A DNA stretch of 64,000 nucleotides from Malachius bipustulatus (lineage: Eukaryota > Arthropoda > Insecta > Coleoptera > Melyridae). Positions 44,850-57,049 of this stretch are shown piece by piece. How positions within the stretch are numbered: position 1 is the first letter of the stretch; each line of letters starts with the position of its first letter. The notes under the pieces were generated by a model, which did not search any database, was not told the DNA's origin, and was given only the letters and a program-made list of their open reading frames with translations. Location of the stretch: contig OU342635.1 in the NCBI GenBank assembly GCA_910589415.1, positions 36,234,929-36,298,928 on the forward strand, in the 5' to 3' direction. The translations under genes were made by a program, and so were the position numbers.

Positions 44850-47310
44850 GCAGAGAGGGTGATTTTTCACTGAAACCTAGGCCTATCCATTCGGCCCTTT
44901 GTACCTCATCTCCTACTGCATCCATCCGATCGCTTGATTGTATAGAAGGGCTAGCCTCGGCGAGGTCTGTCCAATTCTTCCCAAAACTTCCCCCAATATG
45001 GCTCGCCGATATTCACGAAACGCTGGACAGCAGCAAAGCAAATAAATGTTCTGCAGTTTTGTCTCTTTTCCACATCCTCTGCATTTTAGGTCTCGTGTTA
45101 TTCCAATTGTATGAAGGTGATTATTTAGCCTGCAATACCCAGCGTAAAGATCTATTATGAGTCTTAGGCTTTTTCTTGATAGCTGCAGGAGGTGTCACAG
45201 GAGACACACAGAAGCTGCACTTTTCGTGTCAGAGCTAGTAATTTCAAATCTGCCTTGGCGGCATCTCTTTAGATGCCGTCATATTTTTATATGTTCTTGA
45301 TATGTAATAATTTTGATTAGGGCTCTGTTAGCAGTTTATTTAGGGCCCACAGGGTTTAATTTTGACCCACATCAGGCCTGCGGATCTGGTATTAGATTTT
45401 CTTTATCTTTACCATGTTCTCCAACCCATACAAGTTTTACAGTGTTGTGTTGTGAAGTGTTAGTTTCCGCTTCGAAAAGTTGGTATATTTTTTTATGGGT
45501 CTAGTCATTTAGAGATCTAGTTCCTCTGAGAGTAAACTCTTGCACAAGATCCATTTTTTATCTTTGAGCCATCAGTCTAGATCGATAGAGTATGGGTTTG
45601 GCACTCTCCTTCTGCTTGAAGTACTTGATTGCTTTTCTTTTGTTCGGTATATTGGAGGGATACTGTGCCTCCATTCCATTAGGATGAGAATGTATCCTAC
45701 CAGTCTCCCTCTATTCTTCCATAACCTTCCTTGGTGTATAATCTCTGTGCAGATTCCAATATCTTTCCTCTACATATAAATGTGGATGCGGCAAGTTCAG
45801 TGCAGCCTCTATTAGGATGGTTGGGTTGGTATTTATAGCACCTGTTATAGATGGGCGTGCCATTATTTGAACACGCTCTAGTCGTACTTTCGCTATGATT
45901 TGTCTCGTTTTGGGCCACCGGATAACTGAGGCATAGCATAGTATTGGTAGCAGTGTATATCCACAGAGAGACTTTGGGTGACAGGCCGATGTCTTCTCAT
46001 CACTCTGCGATATTGCCAGAGTGTCATGAGTGCTTTTTGTTTCAATGTGTTTGTTTCAAATTAACTTTTGGTCGAAGACCACTCCAAGACATTTTGCCAT
46101 ATCCGTAAGCTGAAGTTACCAGATAATTTTGGTACCAACTTAATTTTAGTTTTTTATGCTTTCATTTACTGATGAATAGGGTCAATTCATTCTTCAACTC
46201 TCATGATGAAACACTCTCTCATGATTACCAGTTATCAGGATGCAGAGATCATCCACATATTCGTTTTAGGGAACCCTCACAGTTCAATTTCCGCAGTAGA
46301 TCGTCCAACACGGAATCCCACAGTACGGGCGACAGTACACCCCCTCAAGGTAGACGAGACACCATACCTCTGGAGACCTTGTATGATTCTTGTGAAGGTT
46401 GTTCTGTCGAACGTTCCTTCTATGTCGATAAATCAGTCCAGGGTGGACATCTCGCAGCCAAAGATCGTTCTACCCCGCCTACCACGGCATGCAGAGCAGA
46501 TTCGGTCGACTTATCTGGAACATAATCGTGTTGGTTTGGGTTTAGAGGATACCTTTTTAGGATGGTTTCTCTAATGTGTCGCTCCATGAGTCTCTCAAGA
46601 ACTTTAAGAACTGTGACACTTATCGGTCGGAAAGATTTGGCTGAAGATACGGTCTGTTTTACCTGCTTGCGGCAAAAATGTTAGGTACTTTTTTTGCATG
46701 ATTCTGGAATGTATAAGCGTTGCAATTAATGTCCTGTATCTTTATAATAGGCACCAGGTATTTTCTGAAATAAATACAGCCCATGTTGGAGGATTCCCGA
46801 AAACACTCCGTCGGAGCCAGGTGCTTTATATGGAAGAAAGCTTTTGATAACTTGACCATTTTTATTATCTGGACCACCTCCTTGGCAGCATCCCAGTCTC
46901 AGGGGAGTCTGTTTTGTGTTCGTATTCTGCGCAGAACAGGGGCAATCATGACAACTTGGCACCCAGGGAACATTTGGGCTAGGAGGACTTCAGTTGCCTT
47001 TTCTAAGTTTGTAGTGAAGATATCATCTGCCTTTTTCATGATATCTATTTGATGAGTTGAGTCCTTGAAGAGCCCCCTTTCAACCGGGCTGCCACTGAAG
47101 TGAATTTGATTCCACGGCAAAAGCATCTCCAAGACTCCCTTTGTGATATAGGAAGTTTGTTCTCGAACTCCCGCACAAGTTCCTTATAGGCCAACCAGTC
47201 GGAGTCCTGGTTCCTACTTTTGGCTCTTTTTTTCCTTTCTTCCGTTTTCATCGGCTCAAGTGCGGTGAACCACCAAGGTGACTTGGTGAACCAGCAAATC
47301 ACGCAAATCG
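44850..47310 (-). mobile_element. Decayed non-LTR retrotransposon ORF2 (R1/I/LOA group)
   Basis: Read on the minus strand the pieces are in order. The inter-domain linker lies at 47302-47045 (SPWWFTALEPMKTEERKKRA, then YKELVREFENKL and ESWRCFC). RT entry follows with SFLPYKAPGSDGV near 46850, then LERLMERHIRETILKRYPLN near 46560. GGVLSPVLWDSVLDDLLRKL lies near 46310, YVDDLCILITG near 46230, and thumb-like ITGAINTNPTILIEAALNLP near 45810. A C-terminal segment near 45040 reads FREYRRAILGEVL-like. Many frameshifts and stops are present. The clade is uncertain: PQGGVLSP-type RTs occur in several groups. Confidence 0.72.
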
Positions 47311-48110
47311 ATTTCTAGTAAATAATATAACAAACTGCGAAATATACTCATAAATGTTTAGAAATATTGTTCTCATTCTGGCCAATATTATAGTACCAGG
47401 GCGATTTAAAGTCTGCTCGTCCGGCGCTAATCCTGAAAATGGATAAGATGACACTTTCTGAGCCAGGTCAGCTCCAACGCGAACTCAAGTGAACTCTAAT
47501 TTAAACTACAACTTTAAATGATAATATTCGATATAACATGCAAAATCTATAGGTATACTAAACATATGCTACTAACTATGTTTAGTAGATAATCTAAGAT
47601 AAACAAAACGCAAAAATAAGCACCATTAGGGCCAAGATGAGTAAACTATGATCTTGTTCCGCCCGGGCTAATTGCTATTTCAAGCAGGATAAAATAATTA
47701 CCGATAAGGTTTAGGTTGTCCTGAGAAGAGCCTTGGAGTGTATAATTGGGAAAGCAGGACTCTAACGTTATGATTTACATGACCCGAGTAAATAATGACT
47801 AACTCGCCAGTGCGTGACCTAATCGGCCTCCAGGGAAGGAGGGGACATATCGATGCTTTTCTACCCGGAAGGATTCTAGAGATGGAAATGGAGGGATGGC
47901 GGGAAATTAAGGTGGTTGTGATTTACATAAATCCCCTTCACTGACCCTTGAAACTATAACCAGAGATAAGGTTGTTATGGGGAAACTTTAGGTAAAGCTT
48001 TAGCGGAGTGTCCAAGTCTGCTAAGAAAATACCTCTGATATTACAATAAGAGGGCTTAGTAAATATAACAGAAAGCGTGACCAAAACCGTGAAAAGTATT
48101 GTATTGTGTC
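47311..48110. other. Non-coding stretch
   Basis: No coding sequence or repeat recognised between the non-LTR remnant and the tRNA-like segment. Confidence 0.4.
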
Positions 48111-48185
48111 TCGACTCGAGTGGGAATCGAACCTACGTCTTCTGGTTACGCGCGATGTATCCCGACTATTAGACTACCGAGATCA
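48111..48185 (-). tRNA. tRNA-like sequence (pseudogene or SINE head)
   Basis: Minus strand: the B box GGTTCGATTCC is perfect (48123-48133) and an A-box-like TAGTCTAATAGTCGGGA lies at 48160-48176 with normal spacing. The ends TCTCGGT and GTCGAGA can pair over 7 bp with two wobble pairs, and the T stem pairs at 4 of 5 positions. The anticodon stem does not pair, so this is not a working tRNA. It could be a tRNA pseudogene or the tRNA-derived head of a SINE; no clear tail was found. Confidence 0.5.
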
Positions 48186-50020
48186 CCTCTGCGCTGAACT
48201 GAAATTTTATGATGAGAAATTTGTTTCTTTAATAATAATTATTATTATCACAAACTGTGACAGTCATAATTGAACTCAATAGTATTGTATAGAATAATCA
48301 GTCACTTCTCACTTCTCTTAATTAACGCCAAACTTCATGAATGACAGTTGTGGAAAAATAATGTCTAATTTTGAAAAACATTTGCATCCACAAACTGCCT
48401 ATCAGAAAAATCTAATAGGCAGCTTGAAGTGACCCAGATTGCCTTTACAAATGTCAATGCGCATGTTAAAATCGAAAACGTAGAGTTTCTACCATTCACT
48501 GATATTCTGTGTATTCGATATGTCAGTTGTCAAGTTTTCAAACCTAGAAACGTCAAATGTCACTGTCAGGCTCCTCCTTGTAAACACATGGCGGATGGGG
48601 TGAGTACGAGTAGCTGACTGTGAATAAGATAAAATCATAAAATGACGAAATAACGATCGACATAATTACTTTTGAGGCTATAAATAGGAGTGACAACCCT
48701 AGACTTGGATCTTTTGTTAGCAGTCCTTCCAAATAGACGACCACATCAAGGTAGCAGCGTTTTATTTAAAAAGGTTACCTTGTGCTAGAGCGTTGCCCCC
48801 AAAAAAAAAAAAAAAGCTTTGTGTTATTTTTGTAAGTACGTTTTCATCTGGTTATTAATTATTATTGTTGAATTTTGTTTATGTCTGTTTAACATTTTTT
48901 TACCCAAATAAGTACCTACCTACTGTAAAATAATTAATTAATTTGATCCTCCAAATACAAGCAAAATTATTAATCTTTCCAAAACAATAGGGTTGAATTT
49001 TGTCACATTTTATATGCCATGCTTATTTTTACCTGCAGTTCATTCAGTTGATTTGTTTAAATTAATTTATCTCACATTTTCTAAATAATGAGTTTTGATT
49101 AAGGGATAATTTATAAAATAAGGGTAAAATCTAAATTGGTTTAAAGTAAAGTTTATTGAATAATTTAACTTCACATTCCTGTAGGTAGGTAGGTACCTAC
49201 GAAGGGTTATATTTTAACGATCTTATTTTAATCACATTTCTCACACGTGCATGTTTTTTTATTAGAAATGGATTAACAAACTATAAAGGATCTCTTTCTC
49301 ATATTTTATATTTTATGTATCATTCTAAACATGCTAGTGCCACCTTTTATATTTTATTGTGATTTTACGATCCACAGGACTGCTCTATTTATTTATTTTT
49401 ACAATTCATGCCTGCATTTATTAACCTGTGTGTGTCAAAATGTTTATTTAATTCTTCTACATTTGACTTAATGATAATTTTCTGAGAACGTATCAAAACT
49501 GAACCATTTACCGAACCAACCATTTTGTGTATCTCCAGAACAATATTTAGTCGACTCGCCTCATTTTTATTGTATATGTTTTAACCATTTTCTAACCATC
49601 AATTGCTGCCGTCCACATTTTATAACCATGTACTTACTTATTATGTTTTGTCATGCTATTTTTCTCAGGTCACATGTTCGTTCTTTATTCTTATTTTTCA
49701 TGCCGTTTATTTAACCATTTATTTGATCGCTTATTTAATCGATGCCTTATTTAAATTGTCTACCGAACATTCTTGATTTAATTGTTGATAATTGACTTAT
49801 ACTCTTTTGATTATTTATTTATATTTCATGAACATATTTATTCAACGAAACTGTCCAATTGATTATTGTTTATCTTGTTTTCAAATTGATCTTTGTAATT
49901 ATTGTAAAGTCAGGTTGTCTTATTTTTCTGTGAAACCAATCAACGTAAAGGTCATTTCTCGTTCTTCGTCAAACTCAATTCAAAAGGGTTGATCTTTCTG
50001 ATTGCTAATTGTTTACCGAA
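48186..50020. other. AT-rich non-coding stretch
   Basis: No gene seen. A 16-base A run lies at about 48800. The AGGTAGGTAGGTACCTAC motif near 49183 is a small palindromic tetranucleotide repeat, of a kind frequent in some insect genomes. Confidence 0.4.
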
Positions 50021-50127
50021 CTTTTGAACTAGAATGTATGGGCCTTATGTGAATCTAACTAACATTTTCGACCTTGCCAGGGGGGCCATCAACACAACAA
50101 ACGGGAAGCCTCCTAGTCGGACCCCTG

Positions 50128-50136
50128 TATAAAAGG
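50128..50136 (+). promoter_or_regulatory. TATA box in LTR-like sequence
   Basis: TATAAAAGG set in a small hairpin (CCCCT...AGGGG), preceded by GC-richer sequence and followed about 30 bp on by a CAACTCAATAGGCAGG segment. It resembles the core promoter of an LTR. No paired LTR, gag or pol was found near it. Confidence 0.4.
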
Positions 50137-50218
50137 GGCACCTCCAACTCAATAGGCAGGTAGTTTCCTCGCAGGACCCTGTTACACCGTCTTTTACTAA
50201 CAAAACTCATTCCCATGG

Positions 50219-50437
50219 TTATCTTAAAAACCTAGATTTCCGTGGTAATACTTCTGGTTTAAAATGATTCGCGCAAATGAGTCGTGAATGAGGGTTCAAT
50301 AGTTTTGGTGACAGTTGTCGAGACGATTGATCTACACTTTTCAAACCACCGTTGATTCTTTTCATTTCGGGATAATGATCGAGGTTTTTCTTGGCCACGC
50401 TATTTTTACTCGGGAGTCCCAGTGAGCGTATAGGCAC
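50219..50437 (-). pseudogene. Possible THAP-domain fragment
   Basis: The open frame ends with SRLICANHFKPEVLPRKSRF. The C-x2-H-F signature with a preceding RINGG...SPK...P could be the second half of a THAP zinc-binding DNA-binding domain, as found in P-element-like transposases and host factors. The first C-x2-4-C pair is not visible in any frame upstream. The match is short and may be chance. Confidence 0.25.
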
Positions 50438-50527
50438 TGTTAGGTTTCTCTTAGAATAAAGTAGGTGTTTTTAAAATGCATTTGTTTCACTAATCTCAAA
50501 TCTCCCACCTTCTGCTTCATGTCTGTG

Positions 50528-50658
50528 TATAAAAGAACCAATAACAAGGTAAGAGGTTACTACGAACACAACGGAAGGTCCAAACAAGGACCACCACAAG
50601 ACGAACACGAGCTCAGGTAATGTCACGAGCACAGGTAATGTCACGAGCCAAGGTAAAC
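50528..50658 (+). promoter_or_regulatory. TATA box followed by tandem splice-donor-like repeats
   Basis: TATAAAAG at 50528-50535. About 75 bp later an 18-bp unit is repeated: GAGCTCAGGTAATGTCAC (50609-50626), GAGCACAGGTAATGTCAC (50627-50644) and a partial GAGCCAAGGTAAAC (50645-50658). Each unit contains a consensus-like donor (CAG|GTAA or AAG|GTAA). The layout would suit a short first exon with alternative donors, but there is no evidence of a gene here. Confidence 0.35.
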
Positions 50659-53017
50659 AACGACCACAAACGTAAGTTAGTAATGTCGGGCATTTTATTT
50701 GAAATCAGGGCGGGTTAATCTTTAAATTCAAACAGCCAAGGATTCAGGGCGGGGAAACCTCAAATTCAAATCAAGCATTTAGAGCGTGAATCCAAACAGT
50801 CATTCATGACAGACAAGTTGACATTTCAAACGTCAAAGGGGTTCTTCTTTTTCAGTCATTCAATTTAAGCGGGCCACATTACTGAATTTACTGCGCATGA
50901 CGCAGGATCTCAATTTTTAAAGGTAGTTTACACTACAAGCTCATTAATACTTGAAGCCACTTCATAAGTCACTTTAGCATGAAGCCACTTTAAACTGTTG
51001 TTAAAAACAATTGCAACCAAGGTGAAATTAGACTTTAAATTATAAAGTGACATTAATTTTATTATGAAACGAGCACTTTCTAGATCCTAAAAAGCTCGTT
51101 TGTATATATGTGTAATAATAATAATGTGGTATAATATAATATGTAACATAATAATGTATGTATCAATAAAAGGTTTTTACAGGTGAAAAATATGCCCTAT
51201 TGTTTCAATACAAAAAAAAATACTGACATCTCAAATTTCCATGTAGAGTATAGGTAGGTACTTTACTTTTTCAAAAAAAGCTTTTTCAAGAGAAAGTTGA
51301 TTGAAAAATTTCACTCTTCAAAGAGTTAGGCTTTTTGAAATTCCTCTTCTTTCAATACGTAAGTGAACGCAAAGCTCTAACTGAAAGGAAAGAAAATAAA
51401 TATATTACGTTCCCCACTGATGCTGTATGTTTTTAATTTGAATACGGAGTAGAAGTTTATTATTGTATTTTTTTCTCTTCATGTCAATATGTCTGGTGCG
51501 AGTCTATATAAAACGCAAACAGAGCGGCAAAGAGCTCCTTAAGGGCTTCTATTATCGATCTTAAGTCGATTCACGTTCTAGAAAGGCAATGCTTGGAAAT
51601 TTTTAAGGGTATGTCCAAGAAAATATTTTAGCACCGAGCAGAATGTGTATGTAGCTTTTGGTATGTGTAATGATGTGCATGCAATGTAATGTAATTATTT
51701 TTCGAAAAATAAGAAGCGATTTGTGAGACATTTTATAGAAAATATTTCAATTTACTATACTGTTCTCTATTCTTCTTCTTTATACTGTGCTATTGAAAAA
51801 GTACGAACCAAATGGGAACCATTTTTTGTTAGTAAGATTAAAAAAAAAAATTAATTGCACAGAATGCTTGTGAATGCTCTTTGTTTATAAATTGAATTTT
51901 GGAATGTGAAAACAGTTAAATTAAAAACGAAGTCCAAGATCTCAAGAAAGCTTCTAGAATTAGGTTACAACCTACACTTATATCATTCCAATGTTTTATT
52001 CCCTTTTTTTAGCCAGTTCTAAGGGAATATTCGTAAAGAATAAAATTACGTCCAAGCTGGCTATGACAAAACCATCTGGTAATTGAAAATTGTTGATATA
52101 TGTGGCAAATTCGAAAGAATCGCATGTGTAATAATATTTATTTTGTTGTAGATGTTGGTTAAGATATCTGTTAAAAGTTGTGAAATTCCTCCCATACCGG
52201 GCATCAATTCAGGAAACTACTGGTCTGATTGTTACCGGATTTTTATGAGTTTTTTAGGTATCGCTATATTTTTTAATGCAAGCTATATTGTCAAATCAAA
52301 AAAATGTTATAGCATGATAATTCAGTTATTAATACAATGAAATCACTCTTCAGTGGTATCTTCTTCTCGAGTGAGCTCCTCAATAAACTTCAAATAAATC
52401 ATTTTTAATTAAAATTTAACGACACACATTGACTTCAGGAAAACTGGGTGCTTAGCGGTTTCTTACTTATGAAGTGTGGCCAAACAAGAATAAAACTAAA
52501 CCATTTCACAAAAATCGTTCCCAAAGCCATTTTCTAAGAGCCATTTCCTAAGACCCTCTGTGTAAGCCGGTATCTGGTCTCATTGATGCAGAGGGTCACA
52601 AACAATTAATTTTTTGGATACTTCGATTCACTTATAACTTGCATTTGTTAGTATTAAAAATGAAACTATTCAAGAAAAGAAAACAAATTAATCCTATTTA
52701 CTGGCCTATTTACTCGTAACATGACCTAATCTACAGAGCAAAACCTTTCCCTCCTTCACCTAACACCGATCGAGTCCCTTCACTTCTCTCTCTGTACTGA
52801 CAGAGGTCACTCCCTACTATTTTGTCAATTTGATTATTAGACGACTATGTCCCTAAACTCGTTTTCCCAGCGTATCTGTATTTATTGGCATTATCCGCAC
52901 GAACTACTCTTATATCAACTGGCAACATCTACGGATGTGCGGGCCGGATGATTTTCCCCGCACCATCTCTGGTCATAAAAGCACATCTGTACGGACCATC
53001 TTGATAACGTAACAATA
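50659..53017. other. AT-rich non-coding stretch
   Basis: No gene recognised. Near 50700-50770 a phrase AATC(A)AGGGCGGG(GTTA/GAAA) is repeated twice about 50 bp apart, probably a degraded repeat. The 62-codon frame at 52152 has a hydrophobic C-terminal part but no known motif. Confidence 0.4.
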
Positions 53018-53377
53018 GGATGTTAGTAAATAAGTGCGACAAACTTCAGGATGTGATTCTGCATTAAAAAATAATGACAGTTTGCTATCTAAATATGTGC
53101 GCAAATGCTTCGATTTCCAGATACGGGGTGTTATAGGTTTTCTTAAAAGCTGACGATTTATTTATTTTCTCTAAAACCGGTCGAGATATGTAAATGAAAT
53201 TTGGTGGGTTTTAAGATAAAGTTATTGCGCATTTTTTTACTTTTGATATTTTAAAGAATTTTATGTTCATATCAGTGGCGTTCATACGGGTAATTCCACT
53301 GAGAATTTTAAAATTAAAAATCTTTTTTTCATGCAGAATCACCCTCTGAAGTTTGTCGCACTTATTTACTAACACTC
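53018..53377. mobile_element. MITE FB4, 47-bp terminal inverted repeats, TA target
   Basis: The left end GTTAGTAAATAAGTGCGACA then AACTTCAGGATGTGATTCTG is mirrored at 53332-53377. TA lies on both flanks. The interior contains ACCGGTCGAGATATGTAAAT and ATCAGTGGCGTTCATACGGG, phrases also seen in other families in this window. About 360 bp, non-coding. Confidence 0.85.
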
Positions 53378-54629
53378 TATACATATACATAGAGAAAAAA
53401 TATCATATTGCACCCCTTGAATGTCTAGACATTAGTGATAAAATCCAGAGCTGCAATTTATTAAAAGAAAAATTCTGTAAAGTTCTCACTTTTCTGCTTA
53501 CTGCAATCTAGTAACTTTAAAAATAAAATTAAAGTGGTCTTTGACTAAGATAGAATAGACCTTACCTGAGTAATAAAATAAAAAAGAACGCATATATTAC
53601 GCCTAAAGTTGCTTTTCCTTTCCAGCAGTGGTCGTTTGAATCTCATGAAAAATCACCCCTGTCTCTAAAGGAAATTCAGTGTGAGCAGAGTAAAAGGCAC
53701 CATGGAGTGTGTTTATGTAAACTAAGTATGAAAGTTTCGTTATTTACTGAACGATAATACTGGAGCCTGGCAGTCTCTGATATTAACTTCCTGAATACAG
53801 CTAAAATAAATAATGATGAAGGTCGAAGTTTTCCCTTCAGAATTTCCTCGCGAGTGATTATTAATATTAACACCTGATATCCTCAATTTGTGTAATATTA
53901 GCCCTAACCCTTTTTGAAGCTACCTTGCGTATTGGTAGATGGAATAGCCCTGTCAGGATAAAAGGATTTTATGTAAACAAGAGTATATCCGTTTTTGATT
54001 AACTGGTATCTGAAAAATCTGTACGAGTTTAGATTTTCATCAACACTGAAATTGTGATTTTAACATACTCGTATTATATTATTGGAACAACAAATAGATC
54101 AGAATAATCCTGTTATTTTCAAAGCTTTGTTTCCCATTGTACTGGTTTTATATCCTGTGTGCGTTACATTGGAACGATCTCGTTAAATAAACAAAGCAAA
54201 TATAAAAAATTAACGGAATGTTGCCAGATCGTAATCCTTTCAATCAGAAATTGCGTTCAACCACGCGAGTAATTAAATTATTGCAACATTTTAAAATACT
54301 CTGCTCTGAAAAATTATATTGTATGTACAGGATCCGGTTAAAAGATATTCCCAATTTTGGCAGGCGATTGCTTGAATCGGGACGGAAGCAAAGAGGTGGG
54401 GTGGGTCTTTCTTAACAGCCATTTGATACTATCAGTTATCACCGTTCGTTGTTTAGGAATTTTCAAAACAAATTCAAGTAAATGCGACTTTGTCAGATTT
54501 AACCTACATCAACATCGTTCTCAATCTTGGGTCTTGGTTAGATACCTTAAAGGATGAAATAACTCGGGAATTTTGGGAAATACCACTTATGTGAAAATTT
54601 TCCCGAGAGAATTGTAAGTTGCATTTATA
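53378..54629. other. Non-coding stretch
   Basis: No gene or repeat copy recognised. GTATGTACAGGATCCGG at about 54320 faintly resembles an element end. Confidence 0.4.
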
Positions 54630-55597
54630 CAGGATGTCCGGTAAGTACCTCCTAATCTCTCGGGAGCATACAGGGGAGGTCAAAAAAAACCTAGTCTGTC
54701 ATAAAAAAAAATTCCTAAAGTGTCCCCAAACGGAGATATGGAGCCCTTAAAGGGTGCCCCGCAATTTACTTTTTTGGCTCTAACTTTTGAACCGACCTGT
54801 ATAATTGGATGGAATTAAAACACTTTATAGAGGCCACAGAGAGCCATCAGGCCATATTAAAGTCGATGTTTGACGTCGTCAGGGAAGTCAGGAACGGACT
54901 TACCATCATACTCGTTGAGACAAAATTTTGACAGGTGTCACTTTACAGAGCTAAAAACTATTTTTTTTAATAGTCTAATACTTCATCTTTAAAAAAGGTG
55001 CTCTTAATTTATTTCGGTAAAACTGACGGTTTTCGAGATAAATCGGTTTTTAGGAATGCGAAACACTAAAAAGTTATACTAATGCTAAACACAAACAGGT
55101 AAAAATCAGGTTCTTGTTGATAAACTTACCTACATAATGGATTGCTATTGACGGAACTTGATCAAAATTCGCATAAAAGTCGATTTATCTTGAGAACCGC
55201 TAGTTTTATCGAAATAAATTAAGAGTACCTTTTGTGAAGATGAATGACCAGCGTATTTAAAAAATAAGTTTTCAGCTCTGTAAAATGACACCTGTCAAAA
55301 CTTTGACACAATGAGTGTGGTGGTAAGTCCGTTCCCGACTTCCTTTAGGACGTCAAACATCCACTCTGATATGGCTTAATGAGTCTTTATGGCCTCTATA
55401 AAAAATTAAAATTTCATCAAATTATACAGGTCGATTCAAAAGTTAGAGCCAAAAAAGTAAATCTTAGGGTACCATTTTAGGGCTCTGTATCTCCGCTTAG
55501 GGACACTTTAGGAACGTTTTTTTTATGACAGACTAGGTTTATTTTGACCTCCCCTGTATGCTCCCGAGAGATTAGGAGGTACTTACCGGACACCCTG
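54630..55597. mobile_element. Foldback element FB5, TA target site
   Basis: Arms of about 430 bp (54630-55067 and ~55168-55597) are inverted copies with a ~100-bp loop. The ends read CAGGATGTCCGGTAAGTACC and, inverted, CAGGGTGTCCGGTAAGTACC, flanked by TA. Arms include CGGAGATATGGAGCCC and GACGGTTTTCGAGATAAATC. Arms differ at scattered positions, so this copy is older than FB1 or FB3. No coding capacity. Confidence 0.85.
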
Positions 55598-57049
55598 TAT
55601 AGGAGTCGTCACTTAAGTGAGATAATATTTACTGAACGCACGATCACATAATTTGGGCGCGAGTCTAACATTCGATCTATTTGACATGTTATTTTGTGTT
55701 TTATCAAGTCAGGTCTTCCCTTGTCCTGGTCTCTCCATTTTTGCTTTAAAAAAGAAAATGATTACCAAATATGTCAAACAATACGTGTTTTCGTTAAACT
55801 AGACTAGTTTGGGTTCAATACTCAAGTTTGTTCAATGTTCTTGCCAGGCCCAAATTTTTCCAGATAAAAGACATCTTGAACAGTCTAATACTGATCTCTT
55901 CTGTTTCTACTGCATAACCCTAATTGGGATACATCTGTTTTTTGCTTTAATCCTCATTGACTGATATCTATTATTGAAATTTTTCAATCTTAAACAATAC
56001 TTACCTATTGTACTCTACAATTATATTGTGCATGGACATTCTGTCTTAACCGGCTGAAGTGCATTTTCAATTTTCATAGTCCATGGGCTCTTCTTGCAAA
56101 ATCTCTATAGGACTATGGTTCTTTTTGGCGACACACTGAAATTCAACCATTTGTGACAATGATACTTCTTGTCACAACTTTTTGGCTACTGTGTGCATTT
56201 TCTGAGCAATGGTTGTTTTTGCCAGAAGCAGCTCAATTCAAATTCAAATATGTAATGAAATTTCCGATAACGCTCATTATTCAGAACGGCCTACGTTACC
56301 TATATCTGCTTTCACGTCGCACCACATTAGGGTATGACGGCAGCGAAAAGTTCCGATCACGAGATGCACGTGGCACCAGCCCGTGACTGCCTGTAAAAGA
56401 ATCAATAACAGAAGGAAGAATTTAATTTCTCTGAAGGTTTTGACCCCCAGGGTCCTGTACCCTTTCTTTCTCTCGAAGAAAGTTAACCGCCGCCTGACCT
56501 CGTTACGTTTCTGATCTGATATTGACTTCTGACTATTCAACCTCAGTTGAGTTTAATTAGTTTTCTAGTCATTAGTAATTGACTTTTGGCTATCCGAACT
56601 CTCTCCAGCCACAGGTACTATATGCATCGAGACCCCAGGTGTTGTAAGAAGCCACCAGTGCTAGCTATAAGAAGAGGAGCATTTCCCAATAGAGTGTCCG
56701 TAGATGAAGTTAGCACATTGACACAAGGTGGCAACTTCCAACACCGGTCTTCCTTTCCACGCAGCGTTTTACACGAGGGCAACTGTAACCCTTTTTTTAC
56801 ATAACTGCTCATGCAGCTGTTTGAGATAAACTTAGTTCAAATTTAAGATGTAAGAAATATAAATTTTGCAATTGGAGAAGGCCACGAGGAAAGCGAATAC
56901 CGACCAAACCTTTTTTCTGGATAACGTGGGATGACCCGCATATAAGTAGATAAAACAGTAACACTACCGTGATTGTAAAAGAAGTTCCCCATCATGATTG
57001 GCGAAAATACCAGCCAAATTATCGGTTCCTTTTAATTTCATTGGCAGCT
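55598..57049. other. Non-coding stretch
   Basis: I see no coding sequence. Open frames near 56153 and 56277 are mutually antisense and without motifs. The C-terminal part of the mariner-like element should lie at the right end of this stretch but is not recognisable. Confidence 0.4.

Noticed and set aside
44696..45160. 154-codon plus-strand open frame
   Set aside because: It is antisense to the C-terminal region of the minus-strand non-LTR element, which reads as a known RT tail pattern; the plus frame has no motif.
46172..46574. Overlapping plus-strand frames of 117 and 123 codons
   Set aside because: They are shadows of the decayed minus-strand RT carrying GGVLSPVLW and YVDD.
56153..56812. 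Short mutually antisense frames possibly encoding a secreted protein
   Set aside because: Hydrophobic stretches arise from T-rich sequence; neither strand shows a signal peptide with cleavage site or any domain.
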